A stretch of 10,677 bases of DNA from Akkermansiaceae bacterium (GCA_028293225.1 JAQGPE010000157.1:1-10677); one strand, 5' to 3'; positions 1 through 7,322 are shown, numbered from the stretch's first letter. Translations and numbers: made by a program. Notes: generated by a model not told the origin, from the sequence alone.

Positions 1-195
1 GATGCCCATGCGCTCGATCGCCCACGGGATGTAGTCGCGGTCGGGGATCGAGCCGGTTTCGAACTCGTCCTTGCGGTCCAGCAGCAGGGTCATGCGCTCC
101 AGGCCATCGGTCGCGCCCGGAGGCAGCAGGCGGGCCAGGGAGCTTTCAAAATCGAAGTCCAGCAGGACGCGGCCGATGTCGAAGAGGAAGGTCAT
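1..195 (-). CDS. HAD-family phosphatase, YihX-like, N-terminal part (runs off left edge)
   Basis: Only the first 65 residues are present; the gene continues beyond base 1. The protein opens with FDIGRVLLDFDFE, which fits HAD motif I. Asp6 would be the phosphate-accepting nucleophile. The +2 position is Gly8 instead of the usual Asp, as in the sugar-phosphate phosphatase YihX (FDLGNVIVDID). Further on, FETGSIPDRDYIPW matches the (Y/F)ExGxIs segment at the start of the subfamily IA cap domain. The ATG at 195 is chosen because it puts motif I at residues 5-13, as usual. No Shine-Dalgarno is visible; the preceding bases are a C-run. The gene follows the glycosyltransferase on the same strand after about 100 bases, so co-transcription is possible. 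The family is fairly secure, but the substrate cannot be judged because the cap and motifs II-IV are missing. Confidence 0.8.
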   Translation of the reverse strand, partial: MTFLFDIGRVLLDFDFESSLARLLPPGATDGLERMTLLLDRKDEFETGSIPDRDYIPWAIERMGI

Positions 196-202
196 GGGGG
201 GA

Positions 203-334
203 GACTCAAGACTTGCAGACGTCAGACAGAAGACTGGAAAAAGGCATTCGGGGGAGGGCAGGCCCTCGAGGAAAGGTGCGGAAAGCAAAGGCTGTTCCTC
301 AAGTCTTGAGTCCTGCGTCTTCTTGCTTCGAGTC
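203..334. repeat. Inverted pair of GAC-heptamer repeat blocks
   Basis: Five GAC triplets start at 203, 210, 218, 225 and 232, a spacing of 7, 8, 7 and 7 bases. On the opposite strand GAC occurs at 334-332, 319-317, 312-310 and 305-303, with a degenerate unit (AGC) at 327-325, giving the same 7, 8, 7, 7 spacing read 5' to 3'. The blocks are therefore inverted copies about 70 bases apart. They share an exact 13-base inverted match, GACTCAAGACTTG at 203-215 and CAAGTCTTGAGTC at 300-312. The right block also holds the near-perfect dyad CTCAAG-T-CTTGAG at 298-310. It overlaps the 3' end of the glycosyltransferase gene and supplies its TGA stop at 301-299. No flanking target duplication is evident. 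It could be a MITE-like or REP-like element, a protein-binding array or an mRNA end structure. Confidence 0.6.
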
Positions 335-1441
335 TTTCCGGGCCTCGATCCGCTCCAGCACATAATTTGCCGCCGAAATCGCCCCGGCATTGCGGCCGTG
401 GCCCTCCAGCTTGCGCTTCATCGAGCGCCAGCGGGCCGCGCCATCCGCCAGCAGGTCGGCGATGGCGGCGCGGATCGCCTCGGAACTGGCCGCCAGCATG
501 CCGCCGCCGATTTTTTCCAGCAGGCGCAGGTTGCCCTCCTCCTGGCCGGGGACCAGGTGGTGGACCAGCATCGGGCAGCGGGCGGCGATGGCTTCGTGAA
601 CGGTCGCGCCGCCGGCCTTGCCGATCACCAGGTGGTGGCGGTTGAGGAGCTGGGGCACGCGGCGGGTCCAGCCGATGATTTTCACCCGGCCCGGGAACTC
701 GCGGGAGATTTCGCGGGAAATGCGGTAGAGCAGGCGCAGGTTCTTGCCCAGGACCAGGGTCAGCTTGGTATCCGGGGAGGCTTCCAGCACGGCGCGGGAG
801 ATGCGGCGGAGTTGCGGGAGATTCGGCGTGGCGAAAAACAGCACGCGGAAGGGATCGACCGGGGCGTCAGCAGCCACCGGGTCCAGCCGGGAGAAGCACG
901 GATTCACCGGGAAGCCGGTATCCACCACCTTTTCGGCCGGCAGGCCGGCGCGCACCATGGCGTCCGCGGTGAGGGGATCGGTCACCAGCCAGGCATCGGT
1001 CGGGGCCTTGAGCCAGGCGGCGTTGATCTCGATCGAGTCGGTGACCACGGTGACGATCAGCGGGCGTTTTGCCTTTCCCTCCAGCAGGCGCTGCAGGAAA
1101 TACGGATAGAGCGGGTAGGTGCAGACCACCGCGTCGGGCTGGAAGGTATCGAGCAGTTCGCCGAGCTTCCGCTCCGGCTTGCGCATCAGGGGAAAGCGCT
1201 GGCGGGTGAAATCGACCCCGTCGGTCCGCAGGTAGACACGATACCAGAGCCGCGGGGCATAGGTCGTGATGAGCCGGTAGCCCATGCAGATATATTTGGT
1301 GCTGACCGGCGCGCCCAGCATGCAGGGGTCGGCGACCTTGGCCTCCGCCCCCAGTTCCTGCAGGGCCAGGGCCATGTTGCGGGCGGCGCTGTTGTGGCCT
1401 TCCCCGAAGGCGGCGGTGATGATAAGGATTCGGGCGGCCAT
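299..1441 (-). CDS. UgtP/MGDG-synthase-type glycosyltransferase (GT28-like)
   Basis: This 380-residue protein is about the length of the diacylglycerol glucosyltransferase UgtP. The N-terminal half has the MGDG-synthase signature, GEGHNSAA at 13-20. GVDFTRQRFP and RKLGELLDTFQPD at about 75-103 align by eye with UgtP, and TGFPVNPCF at 175-183 is the family's G(I/F)P(I/V)xPxF motif. The C-terminal half has the GT28 donor-binding segment GKAGGATVHEA (274-284) and PGQEEGN (298-304), which contact the nucleotide sugar in MurG-like folds. It probably transfers a sugar to a diacylglycerol-type lipid at the inner face of the cytoplasmic membrane; acceptor and sugar are inferred. MurG is less likely because of the MGDG-synthase N terminus. 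An in-frame ATG at 1495 would add 18 residues, but 1441 places the first beta strand directly after the start, as in relatives. The last residues (DSKQEDAGLKT) come from the heptamer repeat. Confidence 0.88.
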   Translation of the reverse strand: MAARILIITAAFGEGHNSAARNMALALQELGAEAKVADPCMLGAPVSTKYICMGYRLITTYAPRLWYRVYLRTDGVDFTRQRFPLMRKPERKLGELLDTFQPDAVVCTYPLYPYFLQRLLEGKAKRPLIVTVVTDSIEINAAWLKAPTDAWLVTDPLTADAMVRAGLPAEKVVDTGFPVNPCFSRLDPVAADAPVDPFRVLFFATPNLPQLRRISRAVLEASPDTKLTLVLGKNLRLLYRISREISREFPGRVKIIGWTRRVPQLLNRHHLVIGKAGGATVHEAIAARCPMLVHHLVPGQEEGNLRLLEKIGGGMLAASSEAIRAAIADLLADGAARWRSMKRKLEGHGRNAGAISAANYVLERIEARKDSKQEDAGLKT

Positions 1442-1532
1442 TGGGACGTGGTCGGCAGCCTTGTAGGCAAAGGTGAGCGTTGCGTCGAACGGCATTTCAG
1501 GTTTTCGTCTCTGTTCCCCTCCGCCGTTCCCT

Positions 1533-2642
1533 ATGCCAGATCCGGATTCAGAGCCCCAATTGCGCGTCGTCGACGAAAGCGGCAAGTCCTCCGAGGAAAT
1601 CGTCCGCCTCTCCAGCGATGGCGAAACCCAGGAGGCGGTCGCCCGTCTCGAATCACCCAAGGCTCTGGAAATCCCCGAGCGGATCGAAGGGGCCAAGCTT
1701 GAAAACTTCGGCGGCCGCACCCAGGACCCGGGGATCGAGGCGCTGCTCGACGGCGTGGATATCCAAGCCAATGTCGAGAAGAGCTGGGGCGGGGAGGATG
1801 AGGAAGGGAAAAAGAACGCGCCCTACGGCTGGTTCGTCCTGATCGCGCTGCTGGTCGGTGGGGCCCTCTTCATGGGCTATCGCACCACCCAGCAGGGCAA
1901 GCAGAAGGTCGAGCAGGTGAAGCAGGAGGGCGACGCGAAGATCGAGGACAACAAGTTGCGCGACAAGGAGGCGACGGTCCTGGTCCGGGCGATCGAGCAG
2001 GAAGTGAAAGCCTATCTGGCCGCCGGAACGATCGAGGAGCGGCTGGCCCACATCCGTCAGCCGGAGCGGGTCCGTCCGCTGATGGAGGACTGGTACCGGC
2101 GCCACCCCCTGAAGGCGGAGACCTACAAGTCCACCGGCTCCCTCGCCGGTGTCAGTTTCCGGCGCCTGCCTTTCTGGCGGATCCAGGCTGAAACGTCGGA
2201 CGACCAGATCCATGATCTCCTGCTGGAGCAAACATCCGACACTGCGGCCAAGGTCGACTGGGAGACCGATGTCTACTACCAGCCGATGGACTGGGACCGC
2301 TATGTGAAGGAGCGCACCTCCGACAAGGCCTACGATTTCCGCGTCCTGACCGCGCCGGATACCTTCTTCAGCCATGAATTTGCCGACGACGAGCGCTGGG
2401 CCAGCTTTCGCATCGCGACGGCCGACGGGGACTACCTCTTCGGCTATGCGCGCGCGGACGGGAAAATCACCAGGATGCTTCACGCGATCACTTCCATGAC
2501 CGAGTCAGGCGTCGCCCCCGTGATTCTGCGGCTCCGCACGCCGGCGGACGTGAAATCTCCGCGCGGCGTGATCATCGAGAGTGTGGTGGCGCCGAACTGG
2601 ATCCTGATGGGGGACGAGGTGCCGGTTTCCGACGACAAGTGA
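1533..2642 (+). CDS. Single-pass membrane protein of unknown function
   Basis: I do not recognise a named family in these 369 residues. Residues 1-97 are polar and acidic, without a signal peptide. One hydrophobic segment spans about 98-116 (around WFVLIALLVGGALFMGY). It is followed by a charged, probably coiled-coil stretch (118-160, rich in Lys, Glu and Gln) and a globular C-terminal domain (160-369) with mixed alpha and beta character, for example ERLAHIRQPERVRPLMEDW at 169-187. This suggests a bitopic inner-membrane protein, with the large domain probably on the far side. The ATG at 1533 is chosen because the next upstream in-frame start (1473) would lie inside the divergent promoter region and adds unconvincing sequence. 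The bases before it are pyrimidine-rich, with no Shine-Dalgarno. It is transcribed divergently from the glycosyltransferase and precedes two other envelope-type genes. Similar proteins seem typical of Verrucomicrobiota (from memory). Confidence 0.8.
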   Translation: MPDPDSEPQLRVVDESGKSSEEIVRLSSDGETQEAVARLESPKALEIPERIEGAKLENFGGRTQDPGIEALLDGVDIQANVEKSWGGEDEEGKKNAPYGWFVLIALLVGGALFMGYRTTQQGKQKVEQVKQEGDAKIEDNKLRDKEATVLVRAIEQEVKAYLAAGTIEERLAHIRQPERVRPLMEDWYRRHPLKAETYKSTGSLAGVSFRRLPFWRIQAETSDDQIHDLLLEQTSDTAAKVDWETDVYYQPMDWDRYVKERTSDKAYDFRVLTAPDTFFSHEFADDERWASFRIATADGDYLFGYARADGKITRMLHAITSMTESGVAPVILRLRTPADVKSPRGVIIESVVAPNWILMGDEVPVSDDK

Positions 2643-2753
2643 GGCGGCTGCCCGCCGCAGGGCGGTCTTGGGTTCCCGCGGCATTGCCGCTTGAGTTTCG
2701 GCGTTGGCCGGGGATGCTGTCGCGCGCTTCCGGCGAACACGCCCGACTCTGAC

Positions 2754-3563
2754 ATGAAAAGCATCCTCTTCCCCACCTTCGCGCTGGTTTCTTCCGCGGC
2801 CTTTGCTGCGGACCCTCCGAAGGCTCTCAGCGAATTCCTGCCTGCCAATTCCCTTGTCAAAGCGGAGATCGTGGTCGTGGTCCCGCCGCCTGAAATCGAC
2901 AAGTATGTGGGCAAAGTCGAAGAGTCCGCGCGCAAGGATCCGACGTGGTTCGCCGAGCATTCGAAGAACTCGAAGCCGGGCGTGCCGCTGCCCTATGACG
3001 AGAAGCTGGGCCTGACCAAAGAGGAATACGACGAGTATCTGAAGCTCTGGGCCAAGCGCGAATTCAAGCCGGTCGAGGCCGCTGTCCTGCAACTCAAGGA
3101 AAGCAAGGACAGCACCTGGACGATCGGCGCGGCCGGCAGCGCCAACATCATTTCCCTGCTGAAGTTCGATCCGGCGAAAAACGAGTTCAAGTCGCTGAAC
3201 GGCGATCTGAAAGCGCTGCCCGACGTCAACGCCGACGTTAACAGCACTCTGGGCGCCTGGACCGGTCACGAGTGGAAGTATGAGGAAGAAGACGGCCTCA
3301 GCACCACCAAGGAGAACATCGCGATCGGTAAGACCGCCGATGGCAAATACGGCCTGATCGTCTACCGCCTCCAGGAAGTCTCCTCCGCCGGCACTCATCT
3401 CATGGACAAGGGCATGGTTGTTCGCTTCCTGCTCGGGGAGGCCGGCCTGCTGAAGGAAAAGGACCGCGGCGGCCCGGCTCCTGCTGCTCCGGGTGGCACG
3501 ACGACTCCGCCTTCGGCGAAGCCCGCCACGCCCCCCACACCCAGCAAGCCAAAGAAGAAGTAA
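2754..3563 (+). CDS. Secreted/periplasmic protein of unknown function with Pro/Lys-rich tail
   Basis: This 269-residue protein begins with a typical Sec signal peptide: Lys2, a hydrophobic core (ILFPTFALVSSAAFA), and a probable signal peptidase I site after AFA at residue 18. The mature part (about 19-238) is charged, without membrane segments or Cys pairs, and matches no domain I know. Residues 239-269 are low-complexity and rich in Pro, Thr, Ala and Lys, ending in KPKKK. Such tails are often flexible or bind cell-wall or acidic partners, but that is inference. The ATG at 2754 is preferred to an in-frame start at 2691 because only it exposes the signal peptide. The gene lies 111 bases after the preceding membrane protein. 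Its TAA stop is followed at once by the ATG of the AsmA-like gene, so those two are almost certainly translated from one mRNA. Confidence 0.82.
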   Translation: MKSILFPTFALVSSAAFAADPPKALSEFLPANSLVKAEIVVVVPPPEIDKYVGKVEESARKDPTWFAEHSKNSKPGVPLPYDEKLGLTKEEYDEYLKLWAKREFKPVEAAVLQLKESKDSTWTIGAAGSANIISLLKFDPAKNEFKSLNGDLKALPDVNADVNSTLGAWTGHEWKYEEEDGLSTTKENIAIGKTADGKYGLIVYRLQEVSSAGTHLMDKGMVVRFLLGEAGLLKEKDRGGPAPAAPGGTTTPPSAKPATPPTPSKPKKK

Positions 3564-5198
3564 ATGACCGCAGAGCGGCGCCGGTCCTCCCGGTGGAGGC
3601 GCTTGGGGGTGAAGCTGATTCTCCTCGCGCTGGCCGCTCCCGTTCTGGCTGTCGTCGCCGGCGACCTCTGGCTGTGCTCCCGGTGGGGGCGCAACTGGAT
3701 CGGGACGAAAATTTCGCACCGCCTCGGCCTGACCGTCAAAATCGGGCCGAGTCTCTGGACTCCGTGGTCCGGCTTCGTGGTGCACGGCATCGAGGTCCGG
3801 GCGCCGGACAGCTTGGGTGACTCGTTCGAGGGGCCCATTCTGAAGACCGGCGACATCGAGGTCGATCCCAACTGGACGTCGTCGCTGCGGGGCAGTCCTG
3901 CGATCGAAAGCGTCTGCGTCAACGATCCCGATCTTACGCTGACCCCTGGCTTGTTGCTGGCCCTTTCCGCAGCCAGGAAAGCCGCCGAGCCGCCCGAAGT
4001 CGCGGATGCCGGTCCTCAGAGCATGCCGGAGTCGCCCACGCCGGTTCAGCCGCCGCCCGCGACCCTTGCGACTGCGGATCCTGAGCCGCCGTCCGTGGCC
4101 GTGCCGGCCTTGCCCGTCGCTCCAGCCATTGAGCTGTCCCCGGCTCAGCTTCCGCCGGTGGCGATTGCTCCGCCGGTGCTGGAGATTCTGCCCGTCGGCC
4201 CCAGGATCTCGCCTGCGAATCCTCCGCTGGCTGCCCCCGCCGCTCCAGCAACTGCGACCTCGAAATCCGGCGGAGTGCCGCCGCCCGTGGTCGCGGCTCC
4301 TGTTCCCGCGCCCGATCCCACGGCGATCATGCCCGCTTCCCAGGTGGATGCCCGGCCCCCGCTGGTCCTGGAGGTTCGCCGGGGTCGCTTCCGGATGCTT
4401 GGCTCCCAGGGCAAGGAGCCGGTGACTGAAATCAATGACATTTCCGTCCGGCTGCCCGTGCAGGGAAATGACGCCGACGGCAGCATCTCCGTGGGTTCGG
4501 TCAGGCTGGCGGACCATCCGCTGGTGGAGAATCTCGCGCTTTCCATGAAATGGCGTTCGCCTGAAATCCAGATCGAGCAGCAGCACTTCACTTTCGCCGG
4601 AGCGGATCTGGAGGTCTCCCTGCGGCTGGCTCGCCTTCCCGGGCTGCCCTTCGTGATGGAAACCCGGGTCCCGGTCCAGGCGCTGCCCCTTTGGGATGGC
4701 CCGCTGGACCGCAAGCTCAGCGCCCGCCAGGTTGAGGGAGTCGTCAGGATTGCCGGCGCGGTGCCTGCTCCGTCTTCCTGGCAGGGTGGGGGATTTGCCC
4801 GGTTTGAGGATTTGCGCGTTGAGGGCGAGGAGCGCACCTTTCGTTTCACTCGTGGGGATGGCGCGGTATTTCTTGGCGACGGGTCCGTGCGCTGTCCGGA
4901 AACGCGGCTGATTGGTGAAGATTTCGCGTTGCTCGGAAATGGGCACGCCGGCCCGGATCATCTCGCAAATGCCGGCGTCTTCCGCTGGGTCGCCCACCCG
5001 GACGTGATCTCGAACTGGGTGCAAAAGATTCAGTCGATCAATCCCGGCCTGAAGGTCCAGGTGCAGCAGATGGAAACGCCGGAGCGGGCGATGGTCGACT
5101 TCAGCTGGGTGGCCTCCGGCGAAAGTCCGGGGATTGAGCTGGGCGGCGGAGGCTCGGTGGTTTCGCCGGCGGTCTTCGTGTCGTTTCTGGGCCACTGA
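3564..5198 (+). CDS. AsmA-like membrane-anchored protein with long Pro/Ala-rich insert
   Basis: The protein has 544 residues. A basic N terminus (RRRSSRWRR) precedes one transmembrane anchor at about 16-36. Then comes a segment typical of AsmA-family N termini, HRLGLTVKIGPSLWTPWSGF (52-71) followed by VVHGIEVRAPD. Residues 142-266 are a low-complexity Pro/Ala/Val linker that probably forms an extended spacer in the periplasm. The rest (267-544) is beta-rich, with repeated alternating strands such as LVLEVRRGRFRML and GFARFEDLRVEGEERTFRF. AsmA-like proteins are bitopic envelope proteins linked to phospholipid transport and outer-membrane homeostasis. This one is much shorter than TamB or YhdP, so a bridge across the whole periplasm is unlikely without partners. 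The start abuts the upstream stop, and a weak AAGAAG purine stretch precedes it. The family call is based on pattern and is moderately sure. Confidence 0.7.
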   Translation: MTAERRRSSRWRRLGVKLILLALAAPVLAVVAGDLWLCSRWGRNWIGTKISHRLGLTVKIGPSLWTPWSGFVVHGIEVRAPDSLGDSFEGPILKTGDIEVDPNWTSSLRGSPAIESVCVNDPDLTLTPGLLLALSAARKAAEPPEVADAGPQSMPESPTPVQPPPATLATADPEPPSVAVPALPVAPAIELSPAQLPPVAIAPPVLEILPVGPRISPANPPLAAPAAPATATSKSGGVPPPVVAAPVPAPDPTAIMPASQVDARPPLVLEVRRGRFRMLGSQGKEPVTEINDISVRLPVQGNDADGSISVGSVRLADHPLVENLALSMKWRSPEIQIEQQHFTFAGADLEVSLRLARLPGLPFVMETRVPVQALPLWDGPLDRKLSARQVEGVVRIAGAVPAPSSWQGGGFARFEDLRVEGEERTFRFTRGDGAVFLGDGSVRCPETRLIGEDFALLGNGHAGPDHLANAGVFRWVAHPDVISNWVQKIQSINPGLKVQVQQMETPERAMVDFSWVASGESPGIELGGGGSVVSPAVFVSFLGH

Positions 5199-5335
5199 GT
5201 ATCGATGGCCGACGGTTCCCGCGGATCGCGGCATCCGTGGTCGTGGAGGGCTTGGCCGGGCACCATCGGGCGACGGTGGATCTAACCGGACTGCCCTTTC
5301 CGCCGCTGTTTCCCGCACTTGGAATCCTGATCCTC

Positions 5336-5348
5336 CCCGTGACACGGG
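5336..5348. promoter_or_regulatory. Perfect 13-base dyad upstream of rsmD
   Basis: CCCGTG-A-CACGGG is a perfect inverted repeat centred 61 bases before the rsmD start, inside the 204-base gap 5199-5402. It could be a small operator or a 5-bp hairpin with a GAC loop. No convincing -35/-10 pair is visible nearby. The rest of the gap shows no ORF with credible protein character and no T-run terminator after the AsmA-like gene. In DNA this GC-rich, short dyads also arise by chance. Confidence 0.25.
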
Positions 5349-5402
5349 TGCGCGCCGCTCCAAAAGGTTGCTCCGCGGCCTTTGCCTTGGCATGGATGCG
5401 GC

Positions 5403-5960
5403 GTGCGCATCATCGCGGGAAAAGCAGGCCGTCTGGCCATTCAGGTTCCAAAGGCCGTCGCGCGGCCGACCACCGACTTCGTGCGGCAGGCGATCTTCTC
5501 GATCCTGGCCGACCGGGTGGAGGATGCGGCGGTGCTGGATTTGTTCTCCGGCTCCGGGGCGATCGGCCTGGAAGCGCTCAGCCGGGGGGCGGCGAGCTGT
5601 GTCTTCGTCGATGAACACCGCCAAGCCGAGACGGTGCTGAAAGCGAACCTGGACAAGTCGCGGCTGGAGGGCGGCCGGATCATCCGCTCCGAGGTGCACA
5701 CCTGGCTGGCCCGCGACATCGGCCGCTACGATCTCATTTTCGCCGACCCGCCCTACACAAAGAACTACGGCGACCGCGATCACCTGAAGGAACTGCTCAC
5801 CAAGGGCGGCCTGACCCCGCGTCTGGCGGACGGTGGTCTGTTCCTGGCCGAGTGCTCGGCTTCCTTCCGCAGTCCGGAGGCGGCGGGCTGGGAACTGCTC
5901 GACCGTCGCGAGTATGGCGGCTGCGCCATCCTGCTTTACGCTCCGGTAGCCGCTTCCTAG
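5403..5960 (+). CDS. rsmD: 16S rRNA (guanine966-N2)-methyltransferase RsmD
   Basis: RsmD methylates N2 of G966 in helix 31 of 16S rRNA during 30S assembly, using S-adenosylmethionine. The 185 residues fit the family's usual length. The N terminus (M/V)RIIAGKAGR and RPTTDFVRQAIFSIL at 21-35 are characteristic. The SAM-binding motif I is LDLFSGSGAIGLEALSRGA (45-63), with the acidic ribose-binding residue in VFVDE (67-71). The catalytic N-methyltransferase motif is DPPY (115-118). A GTG at 5403 is chosen because it gives the family's exact N terminus. A TTG at 5382 would add seven residues (MPWHGCG) with no family support. No clear Shine-Dalgarno is present. The gene is followed after 12 bases by waaA, suggesting one operon. 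The sequence shows no frameshift or missing motif. Confidence 0.95.
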   Translation: MRIIAGKAGRLAIQVPKAVARPTTDFVRQAIFSILADRVEDAAVLDLFSGSGAIGLEALSRGAASCVFVDEHRQAETVLKANLDKSRLEGGRIIRSEVHTWLARDIGRYDLIFADPPYTKNYGDRDHLKELLTKGGLTPRLADGGLFLAECSASFRSPEAAGWELLDRREYGGCAILLYAPVAAS

Positions 5961-5972
5961 CTTCTCCGGCCC

Positions 5973-7268
5973 ATGGCATTTCGTCTGATCCTGGCTCTTT
6001 ACCGCATGCTGCTGCCCGTGCTGCTGGCGGTCGCCATGCCCGGCTGGCTGATCAAGATGGCCCGCCGCGGCGGCTTCGGCAGTGGCATGGCGGAGCGGTT
6101 GGGCCTCTACGCTCCGCCGCTGGAGAGCGAGCCGTGCGGTGCCGTGCACGTTCACGCCATCAGTGTCGGGGAGGCCTTGCTGGCGCTGAAGCTGATCCGC
6201 GCCTGGCGTCTGCGCGAGCCGGGCAGCCGCTTCGTGCTGGCGGTCGGCACGGCCACCGGTCACGCCGTCGCACGGGAAGCGGCGCTGGAAAAGGTCCGCG
6301 TCACCTATTCTCCGGTCGATCTGGGGATCTGCGTGGCCCGCTACCTGTCGCGCTTCGAGCCCTCCCAACTGGTGCTGGTGGAGGGTGAGGCCTGGCCGAA
6401 TCTGCTCTTTGCCTGCAGGCGGCGTGGCATCCCGGTGACGCTGGTGAATGCCCGCCTTTCGCCGCGCTCGGAGAAACGTTATCGCGCGGTGGCGTCCTGC
6501 GTGCGGCCGATCTTTTCGCAGCTCGGCGCCGTGGCCGCGCAGGAGCCGGAGGACATCGCGCGCTGGGAAGCGCTCGGCGTCGCCGCCGGCAAGGTCGCGG
6601 TGACGGGAAGCATGAAGTTCGATCCCGGCTCGGCGACCCTGCCTGCCCGGCGTCCGGAGTTCGCGGCGATGCTTGCCGCCTTTGGCGAAGGGCGGCCGGT
6701 GGTGCTCTCATCCAGTACCCACGGGGAGGAGGATGCGTGGATCGGGGCCGCGGTTCGCGAGGCGGATCCGCAGGCTCTGTTCGTCGCCGTGCCGCGGCAT
6801 GCCGAGCGTCGCGATGAAGTGCGCACCTCGCTTTCCGCCGCCGGTTTCGCGGTGATACTGCGTTCCTCCTTCCAGTCGCCTGCCGATCCGGCCCGCGCTT
6901 GTCTGGTGATCGACAGCACCGGCGAGCTCCGCGACTGGACCGCGCACGCGAGCGCGGTGGTGATCGGGAAAAGCATTCTCGGCGTCGGTGGCCAGAGTCC
7001 AGCGGAGGCGATCCTGGCGCAGGCGCCGCTGCTCTTCGGACCCCACATGGAGAACTTCGAGCCGCTCGCCAGTCGTCTGGTGGCTGCCGGCGGGGCGGTC
7101 CGTTTTCAGGAGCCCGGTGAACTTTCCGTCGCTTTGCGCGATCTGCTGCATGACGCGGCGGCGGTGCGGAAGCAGTGTGAAGCCGCCTCGCAACTCCTGG
7201 GCCGGCATGCTGGAGCGACGGCGCGGACCTTGGACCTGCTGGGCGTTTCCGCCGTTGCGGAGCGTTGA
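5973..7268 (+). CDS. waaA: 3-deoxy-D-manno-octulosonic acid (Kdo) transferase WaaA
   Basis: WaaA (KdtA, family GT30) transfers Kdo from CMP-Kdo to lipid IVA at the inner face of the cytoplasmic membrane, beginning the LPS core. The 431 residues match the usual length of about 425. A hydrophobic N-terminal anchor (4-28) is followed by HAISVGE (61-67), whose Glu67 corresponds to the catalytic base. Other family motifs are VEGEAWPNL (136-144, usually ETELWPN), TGSMKFD (211-217), SSTHGEED (247-254), VPRHAERR (273-280), GKSILGVGGQSPAEA (332-346) and GPHMENF (356-362). The ATG at 5973 lies 12 bases after the rsmD stop, without a Shine-Dalgarno, so translation may depend on coupling or an SD-independent start. 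How many Kdo residues it adds cannot be read from sequence. Its presence supports an LPS-containing outer membrane. Confidence 0.96.
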   Translation: MAFRLILALYRMLLPVLLAVAMPGWLIKMARRGGFGSGMAERLGLYAPPLESEPCGAVHVHAISVGEALLALKLIRAWRLREPGSRFVLAVGTATGHAVAREAALEKVRVTYSPVDLGICVARYLSRFEPSQLVLVEGEAWPNLLFACRRRGIPVTLVNARLSPRSEKRYRAVASCVRPIFSQLGAVAAQEPEDIARWEALGVAAGKVAVTGSMKFDPGSATLPARRPEFAAMLAAFGEGRPVVLSSSTHGEEDAWIGAAVREADPQALFVAVPRHAERRDEVRTSLSAAGFAVILRSSFQSPADPARACLVIDSTGELRDWTAHASAVVIGKSILGVGGQSPAEAILAQAPLLFGPHMENFEPLASRLVAAGGAVRFQEPGELSVALRDLLHDAAAVRKQCEAASQLLGRHAGATARTLDLLGVSAVAER

Positions 7269-7307
7269 CGGGCGCCCGGTCTCCGCGTGATTTGTTAGAG
7301 AATGGGG

Positions 7308-7322
7308 CCGGTTTCGAATCGG
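7308..7322 (+). promoter_or_regulatory. Small hairpin-forming dyad in leader of the RGG-type gene
   Basis: CCGGTT-TCG-AATCGG can form a six-pair RNA stem, including one G-U pair, with a three-base loop. It lies in the 147-base gap between waaA and the next gene (7269-7415). The same gap has a 10-base palindrome CGGGCGCCCG (7269-7278) just after the waaA stop, and CGAG-TTAAT-CTCG at 7398-7410, ending five bases before the GTG start. None is followed by a T-run, so they are not convincing terminators. A regulatory role is a guess. Confidence 0.25.

Noticed and set aside
254..267. Hairpin GAGGGC-AG-GCCCTC downstream of the glycosyltransferase as a terminator
   Set aside because: The stem is short with a two-base loop, and the nearest T-run on the minus strand is about 12 bases away.
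71..1702. A 543-codon plus-strand reading frame opposite the glycosyltransferase and HAD genes
   Set aside because: It is antisense to a gene with clear MGDG-synthase and GT28 motifs and has no recognisable domain of its own.
2643..2753. GC-rich hairpins (for example GCGGC-ATT-GCCGC at 2678-2690) as a terminator between two genes
   Set aside because: The stems have only about five pairs and no T-run follows. In such GC-rich sequence these are expected by chance.
2505..6368. A stop-free minus-strand reading frame of 1287 codons across four plus-strand genes
   Set aside because: Its translation is low in hydrophobic segments, rich in Arg, Gly, Gln and His, and shows no domain. The plus strand here has recognised genes (rsmD, waaA) and proteins with signal peptides and an anchor. 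High third-position GC in the real genes removes stops from this antisense frame.
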